A stretch of DNA of 64,000 nucleotides from Flavobacterium selenitireducens (GCF_014748335.1 NZ_JAAVIY010000006.1:124001-188000); one strand, 5' to 3'. Shown: positions 25,957 to 34,144, counted from the first letter of the stretch. Translations and numbers: made by a program. Notes: generated by a model from the sequence alone, not told the origin.

Positions 25957-27618
25957 TTAAAATCCCGCCGCCGCATCGTTCCCGCGTTTGTCTGCTCCGG
26001 CTTCTTTCGTGCCGTCCGGCCGTATCAGTATCGCGTCCACTTTCCCGATGATCGAAAACGTCCTTTCGTCTATTTTGTATCCTTTGGCGGTCAGCGATTT
26101 CACCTGTTCGACCGTGAGTGCACCCGGCTCCGAAAGCACGATGTCCGGCAGCCATTGGTGATGGAGGCGTTTGGCGTCGACGGCTTGTTGCATCCCCATT
26201 CCAAATTCCGAAACATTGAGGATCGTCTGTAAAACCGACGTGATGATCGTCGATCCGCCAGGCGTGCCCAAAACCATATACAATTGTTTGTCCTTTTCAA
26301 CAATGGTAGGCGTCATCGAACTCAACATGCGTTTTCCGGGAGCGATCGCATTGGCCTTTGAACCCGTCAGGCCGAAATAATTCGGGACGCCGGATTTGGC
26401 CGAAAAATCGTCCATTTCGTTGTTGAGGAAGAAGCCGAGTTCGTCGCAGTAGATTTTGGAGCCGTATGCGCCGTTAAGCGTCGTCGTCACCGAAACCGCA
26501 TTCCCGAATTGGTCGACGATCGAATAGTGCGTCGTTTCGTCGCTTTCGGAAAACGCTATGTTTCCGTGTGAGACTTCGGACGAGGCGGTCGCTTTATCGA
26601 ACGAAAAAGAACGCATTCGTTGCTTGAGGTATTCGCCCTCAGTAATTTGTTTTACAGGCACGTGTGTGAAATCGGGATCTCCAAGGAAATGATTGCGGTC
26701 GGCATAGGAACGTCGCTCGGCTTCAGTGAGAAGCTGGACATATTTTTCGGAATTGTGTCCCAAATCCCGGAGGTCATATGGGGAAATCATAGCGAAAATC
26801 TGCGCCAGGCAAACGCCGCCGCTGCTAGGTGGGCCCATCGTAACGATTCGCAAATCCTTATAGTCGAACACTATCGGATCCCGCCATTTCGTTTTGTAAT
26901 GCTTGAGGTCGGACACCGTCATGACGCCGCCTTTCCGATTGAGGAACGCGATGAGCTTTTTCGCCGTTTCCCCTTCGTAAAATTCGCTGCGCCCGTATTT
27001 GGCGATGCGCTCGAGCGTTTTGGCCAGCGCATGGAATTTGACTACATCGCCGGTTTGGTAACCTTGGGCATACAATGTTTTGTCGCCGTTGAGGCGAATG
27101 ATATCAGCTTGGTTTTGCCGGATGTGTTCGATGTCCTTTTCGGAAAGCACGATGCCGTTGCGCGCCAGCAAAATCGCGGGTCCGAACAATTTCTTGATCG
27201 GGATTGTACCGAACGCCGCGTGAACGTCGAAAATCGCCGCCACAGATCCGGGAACACCAACTGACAAAGCGGTTTCGGTGCTCTTTCCTTGTATTACATT
27301 GCCGTTTGTGTCGAGAAACATATCGCGATGTGCCGCCTTTGGGGCCGTCTCCCGGAAGTCCAGCGTTCCCGTTTGTCCGTTTGCCAGTCGGTAAACCATG
27401 AATCCGCCACCGGAAATGTTGCCCGCATAAGGGTAAGCCACGGCCAGGGCCAATTGGGTCGCGATCATGGCATCGAAAGCATTCCCTCCGTCTTTCATGA
27501 CCTGGGCGCCAATGTCGGAAGCTTCTTTTTTTGCCGAAACGACCATGGCGTTGCGGGTCGTCTGTGCGGAACAGCAACAGCAAACGATCAGCGACCAGGC
27601 GAGCAGGTGCGATTTCAT
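25957..27618 (-). CDS. ggt: Gamma-glutamyltransferase
   Basis: The 553-residue exported enzyme has a signal peptide (MKSHLLAWSLIVCCCCSAQ) and the autoprocessing region TTHYSIVDQFGNAVS. The Thr of ETTHYS is expected to become the catalytic N-terminal nucleophile of the small subunit. Other conserved pieces are GNISGGGFM, RETAP, GVPGS and LSSMTPTIV. It hydrolyses or transfers the gamma-glutamyl group of glutathione and related peptides in the periplasm. Four consecutive cysteines end the signal peptide; a lipoprotein variant is conceivable. Its ATG overlaps the acpH stop by 4 bp. Confidence 0.95.
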   Translation of the reverse strand: MKSHLLAWSLIVCCCCSAQTTRNAMVVSAKKEASDIGAQVMKDGGNAFDAMIATQLALAVAYPYAGNISGGGFMVYRLANGQTGTLDFRETAPKAAHRDMFLDTNGNVIQGKSTETALSVGVPGSVAAIFDVHAAFGTIPIKKLFGPAILLARNGIVLSEKDIEHIRQNQADIIRLNGDKTLYAQGYQTGDVVKFHALAKTLERIAKYGRSEFYEGETAKKLIAFLNRKGGVMTVSDLKHYKTKWRDPIVFDYKDLRIVTMGPPSSGGVCLAQIFAMISPYDLRDLGHNSEKYVQLLTEAERRSYADRNHFLGDPDFTHVPVKQITEGEYLKQRMRSFSFDKATASSEVSHGNIAFSESDETTHYSIVDQFGNAVSVTTTLNGAYGSKIYCDELGFFLNNEMDDFSAKSGVPNYFGLTGSKANAIAPGKRMLSSMTPTIVEKDKQLYMVLGTPGGSTIITSVLQTILNVSEFGMGMQQAVDAKRLHHQWLPDIVLSEPGALTVEQVKSLTAKGYKIDERTFSIIGKVDAILIRPDGTKEAGADKRGNDAAAGF

Positions 27619-28199
27619 AAGGAGCTTAGCTTTTGGGCTGCGTTCGTGCGGAGGTCTTCGAAAAATTCCGTGAATTCGGCTTCAAAATCCGGATAAAATT
27701 CCCGAAGTTCCTCGACCGCGAACTGCATTTTGGAGTTGTTGCGCGTGCGTTGGTCCATTTGGTAGAGGATGCGCGCGATACCGTCCACGAACTGGTAATT
27801 CCAAAGCCAGTTGCTCCGGATCATGTACGGCATCATCGCGCGTGTCTTCTCGTTGAGCAAATCCTGATTTTCCTCAAGCGAAGTATAAAACCGATTGACG
27901 AAACTATCGAGTTTTTCATCCGAATAGCGCGCCCAGTTCTTCGCCAGGAAATGGTCGTAAACCACATCGACGATTACGCCGGCGTAGTGATGGTATCGTT
28001 CGTGCAGCCGTTTGGTGCTTTTCCTGAAAATGGGATGGGAATCGGTGTAAGTGTCGATGAAACGGTGCAGGAGCACGCCTTTTTGGATTTGAGGATGCAG
28101 GCTTTCGTATTCTTTTCCCCTTATGCCGTCGGCCATGAAGTTGCCGATCTTGATCAGGTCGTCATCTGCCGATAGATAAATGTGGGCCAGGAAATTCAT
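27615..28199 (-). CDS. acpH: Acyl carrier protein phosphodiesterase (AcpH-like, DUF479)
   Basis: The 194-residue protein has the AcpH/DUF479 pattern: MNFLAHIYLS, IGNFMADGIRG, GVLLHRFIDTYTDSHP and VIVDVVYDHFLAKNW. The His/Asp residues resemble HD-type metal ligands. AcpH removes the 4'-phosphopantetheine arm from holo-ACP. It is the first gene of a two-gene unit, overlapping ggt by 4 bp. A TATATTTA box (28204-28211) sits 4 bp before the ATG, suggesting a very short leader. Confidence 0.88.
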   Translation of the reverse strand: MNFLAHIYLSADDDLIKIGNFMADGIRGKEYESLHPQIQKGVLLHRFIDTYTDSHPIFRKSTKRLHERYHHYAGVIVDVVYDHFLAKNWARYSDEKLDSFVNRFYTSLEENQDLLNEKTRAMMPYMIRSNWLWNYQFVDGIARILYQMDQRTRNNSKMQFAVEELREFYPDFEAEFTEFFEDLRTNAAQKLSSL

Positions 28200-28243
28200 G
28201 ACTTAAATATAGGGAAAAGTTGCGATATCGACAGCGTTTGCCA

Positions 28244-28723
28244 TCAAAGCGATTTGATGCGGCTCCAAAGCGCGAGCTTTTCTTCAAATTTCATCGTGAA
28301 GGCCGGGCTCGTGGAGGGCATGACGAGTTGCGGTTTGTCGATTTCGCTTCCGAACGTCCTGGTAAAAAGGCGATGGCTTTCTTTTCCGTTGAAGACGATC
28401 GCACGGATTTTTTGATGGGATTCCAGAAGCTCGGGAATGCGGTTCGGAATCCCGTTCCTGATTTTGGAATCCAGGCTGCCTTGTCGCTCACAGCTTTCGA
28501 GCACGTCCCAAAGCGCGAGCCTGTTTTCGATCAGGAGGCTTTTTCGGGATTCGAAGTGATCGGGAACCGGCAATTCGGCAAAAAGCGAGAACAGGATCTT
28601 CCAAAAGGCATTTTGCGGATGCCCGTAATATTGCTGTTTATCAAGCGATTGTACGCCGGGCATCGTGCCGAGTATCAGGATTTCGGAATCGGCGGTTGCC
28701 AAAGGAGGGAACGAGCAGATCAT
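28244..28723 (-). CDS. DNA-deoxyinosine glycosylase (UDG superfamily)
   Basis: The 159-residue protein has the uracil-DNA glycosylase superfamily layout: motif A LILGTMPG, YYGHPQNAFW, and motif B region VMPSTSPA. This matches the family annotated as DNA-deoxyinosine (hypoxanthine) glycosylase. It would excise deaminated adenine from DNA to start base-excision repair. It overlaps the methyltransferase stop by 4 bp (ATGA), an odd pairing by function. Confidence 0.88.
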   Translation of the reverse strand: MICSFPPLATADSEILILGTMPGVQSLDKQQYYGHPQNAFWKILFSLFAELPVPDHFESRKSLLIENRLALWDVLESCERQGSLDSKIRNGIPNRIPELLESHQKIRAIVFNGKESHRLFTRTFGSEIDKPQLVMPSTSPAFTMKFEEKLALWSRIKSL

Positions 28724-29520
28724 GGTTTTGCGGCGACGATCGCGTAGACCATCGGGATTTTGTTTCCAAATCGCGCAATCCGGAATTTACCCGGTTCGAA
28801 CTCCTCGGTATGCCGGAAACAATTGTAAGGCGAATAATCGTATTCGTCGAATTTTTGTATGGTCAGTCCGTTGTCGATGAGGCTTTTGACCACTTCCGAC
28901 ACGCCGTGATTCCAGGAAACCGTTCGGTTTTGAATATCGGAATCGGTTTGCGCATACGTTCCGGTCGTGTCTTCGATTATCGGGTCGGATTTAAAATAAT
29001 CGTAAGTAACTTTGGTAAAATCGTCGTCGAACATCCAGATCACCGGATGGAATTCAACGAACACGAATTTTCCGCCGGGTTTTAGGAAATGGCTGATGAC
29101 TTTCGCCCATTGTTCAAGGTCCGGCAGCCAGCCGATCGTACCGTAAGACGTGAAAACAATGTCGAATTCCTGGTACATGCGGTTCGGCAAATCGTAAATG
29201 TCGCTGCAAATAAACGTCGCATCAGCCTTCAGCGTTTTGGCCAAGTCACCCGCAACCTCGATGGCTTTGTCGGAAAAGTCGACGCCAACCGTGGTCGCGC
29301 CCATCCTGGCAAGGGAAATCGTGTCTTGTCCGAAATGGCATTGCAAATGAAGGATGCGTTTATCCGCAACATCTCCGAGCAGTTCGATTTCAATGGCCTG
29401 CAAGCTGTTTTTTCCGTTGAGGAAATCCTGTTGGCCGTAAAATTCGGAATTCACATGTACGGCAACTTTGTCGTTCCAGGTTTTGCGGTTTAAGTCGAGA
29501 TAGTCGTGTTCAGGGTTCAT
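28720..29520 (-). CDS. Class I SAM-dependent methyltransferase
   Basis: The 266-residue protein has motif I HLQCHFGQDTISLA, acidic loop GVDFSD and a motif IV region IVFTSYGTIGW, followed by FLKPGGKFVFVEFHP. This is a Rossmann methyltransferase of the methyltransferase-11/25 type. The substrate is unknown; nothing around it suggests a small-molecule pathway. Translationally coupled to the downstream DNA glycosylase gene. Confidence 0.88.
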   Translation of the reverse strand: MNPEHDYLDLNRKTWNDKVAVHVNSEFYGQQDFLNGKNSLQAIEIELLGDVADKRILHLQCHFGQDTISLARMGATTVGVDFSDKAIEVAGDLAKTLKADATFICSDIYDLPNRMYQEFDIVFTSYGTIGWLPDLEQWAKVISHFLKPGGKFVFVEFHPVIWMFDDDFTKVTYDYFKSDPIIEDTTGTYAQTDSDIQNRTVSWNHGVSEVVKSLIDNGLTIQKFDEYDYSPYNCFRHTEEFEPGKFRIARFGNKIPMVYAIVAAKP

Positions 29521-29823
29521 GGTGTCGATTTAGTTACAAGTTACGAACAATCTAGGATTCGGCAAGTTTTGGCTGATTTGGTAAAGGCACGGGGATGATA
29601 TTCGGGTGTTTTGAAAATTTGCGCATTCATGATTAAGAGCCGAGGTAGTTTTTTGCTGCTGATTGCGCGAATTCGCTCGTCTGTGGCTTGCAAAGAATTT
29701 TTGCCGCGAATACGCGGATTGCACGAATTGCGGAAAAGGATTTTGAATGCGGTTGGTGGGGAGCGGCGCAGCGCAACGGAGCCGCCGAACGTCCCCAAGA
29801 AAAAATTCACGAAAATCTCCCAC
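29521..29823. other. Intergenic spacer, no gene seen
   Basis: About 300 bp between the methyltransferase start and the terminator of the Asp-rich gene. No frame with a plausible start, no RNA gene and no clear promoter were recognised. A GC-rich stretch near 29758-29790 stands out from the A/T-rich flanks. Confidence 0.6.
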
Positions 29824-29856
29824 AAAAAAAGGAACCCTTCCGGATTCCCTTTTTTT
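29824..29856 (-). terminator. Terminator of the Asp-rich gene
   Basis: On the minus strand a stem of seven A plus GGAA pairs with TTCC and seven T around a TCCGGAAGGG loop, with one bulged base, immediately after the TAG stop at 29857. Confidence 0.8.
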
Positions 29857-30303
29857 CTATTTTTCATCTTCTTCGTCTTCATCGTCGTCGTCGGAGAAGT
29901 CTTTGTCATCGTCGAAATCATCATCATCGTCGTCGTCGTCATCTTCGCCATCTTCTCCACGGCTGCGTTTCGGTTCATCTGCATCGTCATCGTCTTCCTC
30001 TTCTTCATCTGCCGAGGGAGCGTCCTCATCGTCAATGTCGAGTTTCATCGAATCGATTGGTTCGGCAATGTCGTCAAGTTCGTTGTCATCGTCGAATTTT
30101 TCGAGGCGGCTCGCCAGTTTGGTGCTTACTTTTACCAGATAGATCGTGTCCTCCGTACGCACTTCAACTGCTTCCACAAGCTCGTTCTGGGCATTGCGGA
30201 AACGCACGATGTGGGAATCATCGTAGCCGTCGGGGAACCGCTCCAAAAGCAGCGTCAGGATTTCGTTGGTTAGTTTGTTGTAGTCTACAATAATTCTTTT
30301 CAT
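29857..30303 (-). CDS. Small protein with extreme Asp/Glu-rich C-terminal tail
   Basis: The 148-residue protein has a folded-looking N-terminal part (about 1-75; MKRIIVDYNKL, VRFRNAQNELVEAV, TIYLVKVS) and then an almost purely acidic tail with runs such as EEEEEDDDD and nine consecutive Asp. It lies 10 bp behind the deoxyhypusine-synthase homologue and ends in a terminator, so the two form an operon. Homologues are sometimes labelled DNA primase, which nothing here supports. An acidic tail of this kind could mimic nucleic acid or bind basic partners or cations, polyamines included (inference). High confidence as a gene, none as to function. Confidence 0.85.
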   Translation of the reverse strand: MKRIIVDYNKLTNEILTLLLERFPDGYDDSHIVRFRNAQNELVEAVEVRTEDTIYLVKVSTKLASRLEKFDDDNELDDIAEPIDSMKLDIDDEDAPSADEEEEDDDDADEPKRSRGEDGEDDDDDDDDDFDDDKDFSDDDDEDEEDEK

Positions 30304-30313
30304 AGGGCAATGG

Positions 30314-31285
30314 TTACATATCTAAAAGGTAAGCGAAAATAAGCGGAGCCACAATAGTTGCGTCCGATTCTATGATAAATTTAGGAGTATTGATGTCGAG
30401 TTTGCCCCAGGTGATCTTTTCATTGGGAACTGCTCCGGAGTAGGAACCATAACTTGTAGTCGAATCCGAAATCTGGCAGAAATAGCTCCAGAACGGTACA
30501 TCGTGCATTTCCATGTCCTGGTACAACATCGGAACCACGCAGATAGGGAAATCGCCCGCAATTCCGCCGCCGATCTGGAAAAATCCAATTCCATTCTGGG
30601 AATTCTTGGTGTAATAATCGGCGAGATATCCCATGTATTCGATACCGGATTTCATCGTCGTGGCCTTCAGTTCGCCTTTGATCACATACGAAGCGAAAAT
30701 GTTGCCCATCGTGGAATCTTCCCAACCCGGAACGACGATCGGGAGGTTTTTCTCCGCGGCAGCGTACATCCAGGAATCCTTGAGGTCGATTTCGTAATAT
30801 TCCTCCAGGACGCCGGAGAGCAACATCTTGTACATGAACTCATGCGGGAAATAGCGCTCGCCTTTGTCGTCGGCGTCTTTCCAGATCTTGTGGATGTGCT
30901 TTTGAAGGCGACGGAAGGCTTCGTGCTCCGGAATGCAAGTGTCGGTAACGCGGTTCAATCCGCGCTCGAGCAAATCCCATTCCTGTTGAGGCGTAAGATC
31001 GCGATAGTTGGGAACTCTTTCGTAATGGGAGTGGGCCACGAGGTTCATGATGTCTTCCTCGAGATTGGCTCCCGTGCACGAGATGATCTGGACTTTATCC
31101 TGTCGGATCATTTCGGCGAAAATCTTGCCTAGTTCAGCCGTACTCATCGCGCCTGCCAGTGTCACCATCATTTTTGCGCCCGACTTCAACTGGTCTTCAT
31201 AGGCTTTCGCCGCATCGACCAAAGCTGCCGAGTTAAAATGCAGGTAATACTTTTCGATAAACTGGCTAATTGGTCCTTTACTCAT
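30314..31285 (-). CDS. Deoxyhypusine synthase homologue, possible homospermidine synthase
   Basis: The 323-residue protein belongs to the deoxyhypusine synthase family: TLAGAMSTAELG, ISCTGANLEEDI, VPGWEDSTMGN, GIGFFQIGGGIAGDFPI and the active-site segment ITWGKLD with Lys295 at the place of the catalytic lysine. In eukaryotes and archaea the enzyme moves the aminobutyl group of spermidine to (e/a)IF5A. Bacteria lack that substrate, so a bacterial member is more likely to aminobutylate a small amine, for example giving homospermidine (family knowledge plus inference). The upstream neighbour is arginine decarboxylase, which feeds polyamine synthesis; the downstream neighbour is an Asp-rich protein. 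Confidence 0.9.
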   Translation of the reverse strand: MSKGPISQFIEKYYLHFNSAALVDAAKAYEDQLKSGAKMMVTLAGAMSTAELGKIFAEMIRQDKVQIISCTGANLEEDIMNLVAHSHYERVPNYRDLTPQQEWDLLERGLNRVTDTCIPEHEAFRRLQKHIHKIWKDADDKGERYFPHEFMYKMLLSGVLEEYYEIDLKDSWMYAAAEKNLPIVVPGWEDSTMGNIFASYVIKGELKATTMKSGIEYMGYLADYYTKNSQNGIGFFQIGGGIAGDFPICVVPMLYQDMEMHDVPFWSYFCQISDSTTSYGSYSGAVPNEKITWGKLDINTPKFIIESDATIVAPLIFAYLLDM

Positions 31286-31328
31286 TGTAATTGTTTTTAG
31301 TAGAAAGACGAAAGTCGGAAGCGGTCGT

Positions 31329-31356
31329 TCGACTTCAGGCTTTCGACATTCGACAG
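31329..31356. repeat. Heptamer array between arginine decarboxylase and the DHS homologue
   Basis: On the plus strand TTCGACT, TCAGGCT, TTCGACA, TTCGACA: four 7-base units, 14 bp behind the arginine decarboxylase stop. They lie in the predicted 5' leader of the DHS transcript. CGAAAGTCGGAAG (31310-31322) and CTTCAGGCTTTCG (31334-31346) also form an 11-of-13 imperfect hairpin. Confidence 0.65.
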
Positions 31357-31360
31357 ATTC

Positions 31361-31368
31361 AAAAATAA
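31361..31368 (-). promoter_or_regulatory. -7 promoter box for the DHS homologue operon
   Basis: The minus strand reads TATTTTTG, an exact TAnnTTTG match directly after the arginine decarboxylase stop. It predicts a leader of about 70 nt that contains the heptamer hairpin. No clear -33 box. Confidence 0.45.
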
Positions 31369-31369
31369 A

Positions 31370-32770
31370 TTATTTTTCGTCGTAACCTAGAATTTTAAGT
31401 ACGTCTTCGGATTTCTGCTCGGGAGAAAAAACTTCGGTTCCCAATATCCCGTTTTCATCGCGGTCGATCAGGATGTGCTTCGGCTGAGGGATCAAACAGT
31501 GGTGCAAACCGCCGAAACCGCCAATGGTTTCCTGGTAAGCGCCGGTGTTGAAAAAGCCGATATAAAGCGGTTTCTCCTTGTTGTATTTCGGAAGGTAGAC
31601 CGCGTTCATGTGTTGCTCGGAATTGTAGTAATCGTCTGAATCACAAGTGAGTCCGCCTAGTAGAACACGTTCGTATGTATCGTTCCAGCGGTTGACGGCC
31701 ATCATCACGAAACGCTTTGAAATCGCCCAGGAATCAGGCAAGGTCGTGATGAAAGACGAATCGATCATATTCCACTTTTCACGGTCGTTTTGTTGCTTCT
31801 GGTAAATCACTTCGTAGATCGCACCTCCGGATTCGCCCACGGTAAACGATCCAAATTCGGTAAAGATATTCGGAACCGGGACCTCCGCATCATCGCATGC
31901 CGTCTTGATCTGGTTGATGATCTCGTCTACCATATATTGATAGTCGTATTCGAACGCAAGGGAATTCTTTATCGGGAAACCGCCGCCAATGTTGAGGCTG
32001 TCGAGCGTCGGACATTCTTTCTTAAGGTTGATGTACACCTTGAGACATTTCACCAATTCGTTCCAGTAATACGCCGTATCGCGAATCCCGGTGTTGATGA
32101 AAAAGTGCAGCATTTTGAGCTCGACCTGTTTGTTTTCGGCGATCTCGCGCTTGTAGAACGGCACGATGTTCTTGTATCCGATGCCAAGTCGGGAGGTGTA
32201 AAATTCGAATTTAGGTTCTTCTTCGGCCGCAATCCGGATCCCGACTTTGAACTTCTTCTTGGTCTTTTCCAGAATCATGTTCAATTCCTCATAATTGTCG
32301 ATCACGGGAATCGTTTTGTTGTAACCGTTGTTGATCAGGCGTGCGATGTTATCGATGTAAGCCTCGCGTTTAAAGCCATTGCAGACGATATACGTATTCT
32401 TGTTGATCTTGCCCGTCTTGAGCAAATTCTCGACGATGTTGATATCGAACGCCGACGAGGTCTCAATATGGATGTTGTTCTTGAAGGCTTCGTTCATCAC
32501 GAACTCAAAGTGGGAACTTTTCGTACAATAGCAATAATAGTATTTGCCTTCGTACCCGTTCTTTTCCATAGCCTTGCGGAACCAGCCTTTGGCCTTGTTG
32601 ATATTGTTCGAGATGGCCGGAAGATAGGTAAACTTCAAAGGCGTGCCATACTGTTCCACGAGCTTCATTAGGTCGATGTTATGGAACAACAGCGTGTCTT
32701 TGTTGAGCCTGAATTCTTCCTGTGGGAAGTAGAACGTTTGGTTGATGAGGTCCGAATATTTAGTGTTCAT
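31370..32770 (-). CDS. speA: Biosynthetic arginine decarboxylase, short Bacteroidota form
   Basis: The 466-residue PLP enzyme has the fold III (alanine-racemase-type) layout. Lys84 in CYCTKSSHFEF is the likely PLP lysine. HFFINTG, NIGGGFPI, the FTEFGSFTVGESG segment and a C-terminal GLTCDSDDYY (Cys and Asp for the active site) follow. It makes agmatine and CO2 from arginine, the entry to putrescine and longer polyamines. It is clearly shorter than the roughly 630-residue E. coli SpeA, lacking the inserted helical domain. Transcribed from a strong promoter at 33007-33038 with a 57-codon ORF in between. Confidence 0.92.
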   Translation of the reverse strand: MNTKYSDLINQTFYFPQEEFRLNKDTLLFHNIDLMKLVEQYGTPLKFTYLPAISNNINKAKGWFRKAMEKNGYEGKYYYCYCTKSSHFEFVMNEAFKNNIHIETSSAFDINIVENLLKTGKINKNTYIVCNGFKREAYIDNIARLINNGYNKTIPVIDNYEELNMILEKTKKKFKVGIRIAAEEEPKFEFYTSRLGIGYKNIVPFYKREIAENKQVELKMLHFFINTGIRDTAYYWNELVKCLKVYINLKKECPTLDSLNIGGGFPIKNSLAFEYDYQYMVDEIINQIKTACDDAEVPVPNIFTEFGSFTVGESGGAIYEVIYQKQQNDREKWNMIDSSFITTLPDSWAISKRFVMMAVNRWNDTYERVLLGGLTCDSDDYYNSEQHMNAVYLPKYNKEKPLYIGFFNTGAYQETIGGFGGLHHCLIPQPKHILIDRDENGILGTEVFSPEQKSEDVLKILGYDEK

Positions 32771-32827
32771 TTAGTACCGAATTGAAAATTGAAAAAAGGT
32801 TTGAAACAATCTGAAAATCGACTGTCC

Positions 32828-33001
32828 TCAAACCCGTATATTGGCAAAAATGATAGGAAGTTTGACACTGCGGTAAACCGGGCCGGGCTCCAGGCGGAAC
32901 CACGCTTCAACGATGCGGAAAACACACATCCCTTTGCGGAAAACCTGCTTGACATTTAATGTCGAAGTGTTGTTTTTACTAGTGTTTTTCGCTTTGTTCA
33001 T
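32828..33001 (-). CDS. Possible 57-aa leader ORF upstream of arginine decarboxylase
   Basis: An ATG at 33001 opens a 57-codon frame ending in TGA, 57 bp before the arginine decarboxylase ATG. The protein begins MNKAKNTSKNN and contains FRKGMCVFRI, AWFRLEPGPVYRSVKLP and FANIRV; it is basic (five Arg, six Lys). The ATG lies 5 bp behind the -7 box, so it would be at or very near the transcript 5' end. The residue mix looks protein-like, with regular codons. It could be a small conserved protein or a regulatory leader peptide for polyamine genes. No homologue is known to me. Confidence 0.5.
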   Translation of the reverse strand: MNKAKNTSKNNTSTLNVKQVFRKGMCVFRIVEAWFRLEPGPVYRSVKLPIIFANIRV

Positions 33002-33006
33002 TAGGG

Positions 33007-33038
33007 CAAATGTAAAAAATAAAGTTGCCTGTAAACAA
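33007..33038 (-). promoter_or_regulatory. Complete promoter for the mini-ORF and arginine decarboxylase
   Basis: On the minus strand TTG (33036-33038), 21 bp spacer, TACATTTG (33007-33014), so transcription should start near 33001. This leaves about 230 nt before the decarboxylase ATG. Confidence 0.7.
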
Positions 33039-33041
33039 GGC
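33027..33041 (-). terminator. Weak hairpin after aroB, candidate terminator
   Basis: GCCT (33027-33030) and AGGC (33038-33041) form a 4-bp stem behind aroB, followed on the minus strand by an interrupted T-rich run. It overlaps the -33 element of the next promoter. The stem is short. Confidence 0.35.
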
Positions 33042-33058
33042 TTTTTATTAAAAATATA

Positions 33059-34126
33059 TTAAGATTTATAAGCGTCGAACGCTTTCAGTATCAGGGTGTT
33101 TTGCACTTGTTGGTCGATTTTGGCAGAGCCGATGCCGTCGATCAGGGCGAACAGGATGTTCCCGTATTCGTTTTTCTTGTCGTGTTTGAGCAGTTCGAGT
33201 ATGGCGTCGAGATCGTCGGGTTCGAATTCCACGAGCCCGAAAACATCGGATATCGCTGTTTTGATTTCCACGTATTCCGATTCGGACAGCAATCCGGTCT
33301 CCATAGAAAGAAACGCCTCCAGTATCATACCGGCGCTGATCGCCTCCCCGTGCAAAAGCGTCGTTTTGTGCTCGCTCTCAAGGAAGTGGCTTTCGATGGC
33401 GTGGCCGAGCGTATGCCCGAAGTTGAGCGCTTTTCGCATGCCTTTTTCGGTGGGATCCCGGGTGACGATCTCGTTCTTGATTTCGATAGAGCGGTAAACG
33501 AGCGCATCGAAATCCGCAAAATCGATTTGGGAAAGGTCGAGGAATTTCTCCCAATACGGTTTGTCGTAGATCAGTCCGTGCTTGAGCATTTCAGCCAATC
33601 CGGAACGCATTTGGTTTTGGGGCAAAGTCGACAGGAAATGAGTGTCGACGAGCAACAGCCTGGGCGTCGTAATGGTTCCGACCTGGTTTTTGAGGCTGCC
33701 GAGGTCCACGCCATTCTTTCCGCCCACGGAGGCATCCACCATGGCAAGCAACGTCGTGGGAACGTGTATGAAATCGACACCTCTTTTATAAGTAGCGGCA
33801 ACGAATCCGCCAAGGTCGGTAATGACGCCTCCACCAAGATTGATGATCACGCATTTGCGATCGGCCCCGTATTCGGTCAGCACATTCCAAAGCGAGACAC
33901 AGGTGGCAATCGATTTGTGCGCTTCCCCGGGTTCGATTTCGAGGATTTCCAATTCCGATTGGGTTTCGAGCCTGCCCAGGAAGTGCGGAAGGCAAGACGC
34001 ATTGGAATTGGTGTCGGTCAATATGAAGATCTTGGAATAGCGGTTTTGGGCCAGGACATTCGACAAAGCCGAATATCCTTCCTCACTGAACACTATTTGG
34101 TAGCCGTTGGCCGGGATTGCTTGCAT
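33059..34126 (-). CDS. aroB: 3-dehydroquinate synthase
   Basis: The 355-residue enzyme is the second of the shikimate pathway (DAHP to 3-dehydroquinate; NAD and metal dependent). Visible motifs are the NAD-binding GGGVITDLGGFVAATYKRG, HVPTTLLAMVDASVGGKNGVD, the metal-ligand segment GLAEMLKHG and NFGHTLGHAIE with the zinc His residues. The ATG at 34126 is chosen because the upstream TTG at 34147 lies in the -7 box. A conserved hypothetical gene ends 33 bp upstream on the same strand, but aroB has its own promoter. Confidence 0.95.
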   Translation of the reverse strand: MQAIPANGYQIVFSEEGYSALSNVLAQNRYSKIFILTDTNSNASCLPHFLGRLETQSELEILEIEPGEAHKSIATCVSLWNVLTEYGADRKCVIINLGGGVITDLGGFVAATYKRGVDFIHVPTTLLAMVDASVGGKNGVDLGSLKNQVGTITTPRLLLVDTHFLSTLPQNQMRSGLAEMLKHGLIYDKPYWEKFLDLSQIDFADFDALVYRSIEIKNEIVTRDPTEKGMRKALNFGHTLGHAIESHFLESEHKTTLLHGEAISAGMILEAFLSMETGLLSESEYVEIKTAISDVFGLVEFEPDDLDAILELLKHDKKNEYGNILFALIDGIGSAKIDQQVQNTLILKAFDAYKS

Positions 34127-34144
34127 CGTTCTGGATTGGAACGG

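Noticed and set aside
29611..30293. Ser/Arg-rich plus-strand frames
   Set aside because: They are mirror images of the Asp-rich codons of the minus-strand gene at 29857-30303.
32767..32955. 62-codon minus-strand frame overlapping the arginine decarboxylase start
   Set aside because: It is in another frame from the more convincing 57-codon ORF that begins at the predicted transcript start; its composition is Ser/Phe-rich and unlike a protein.
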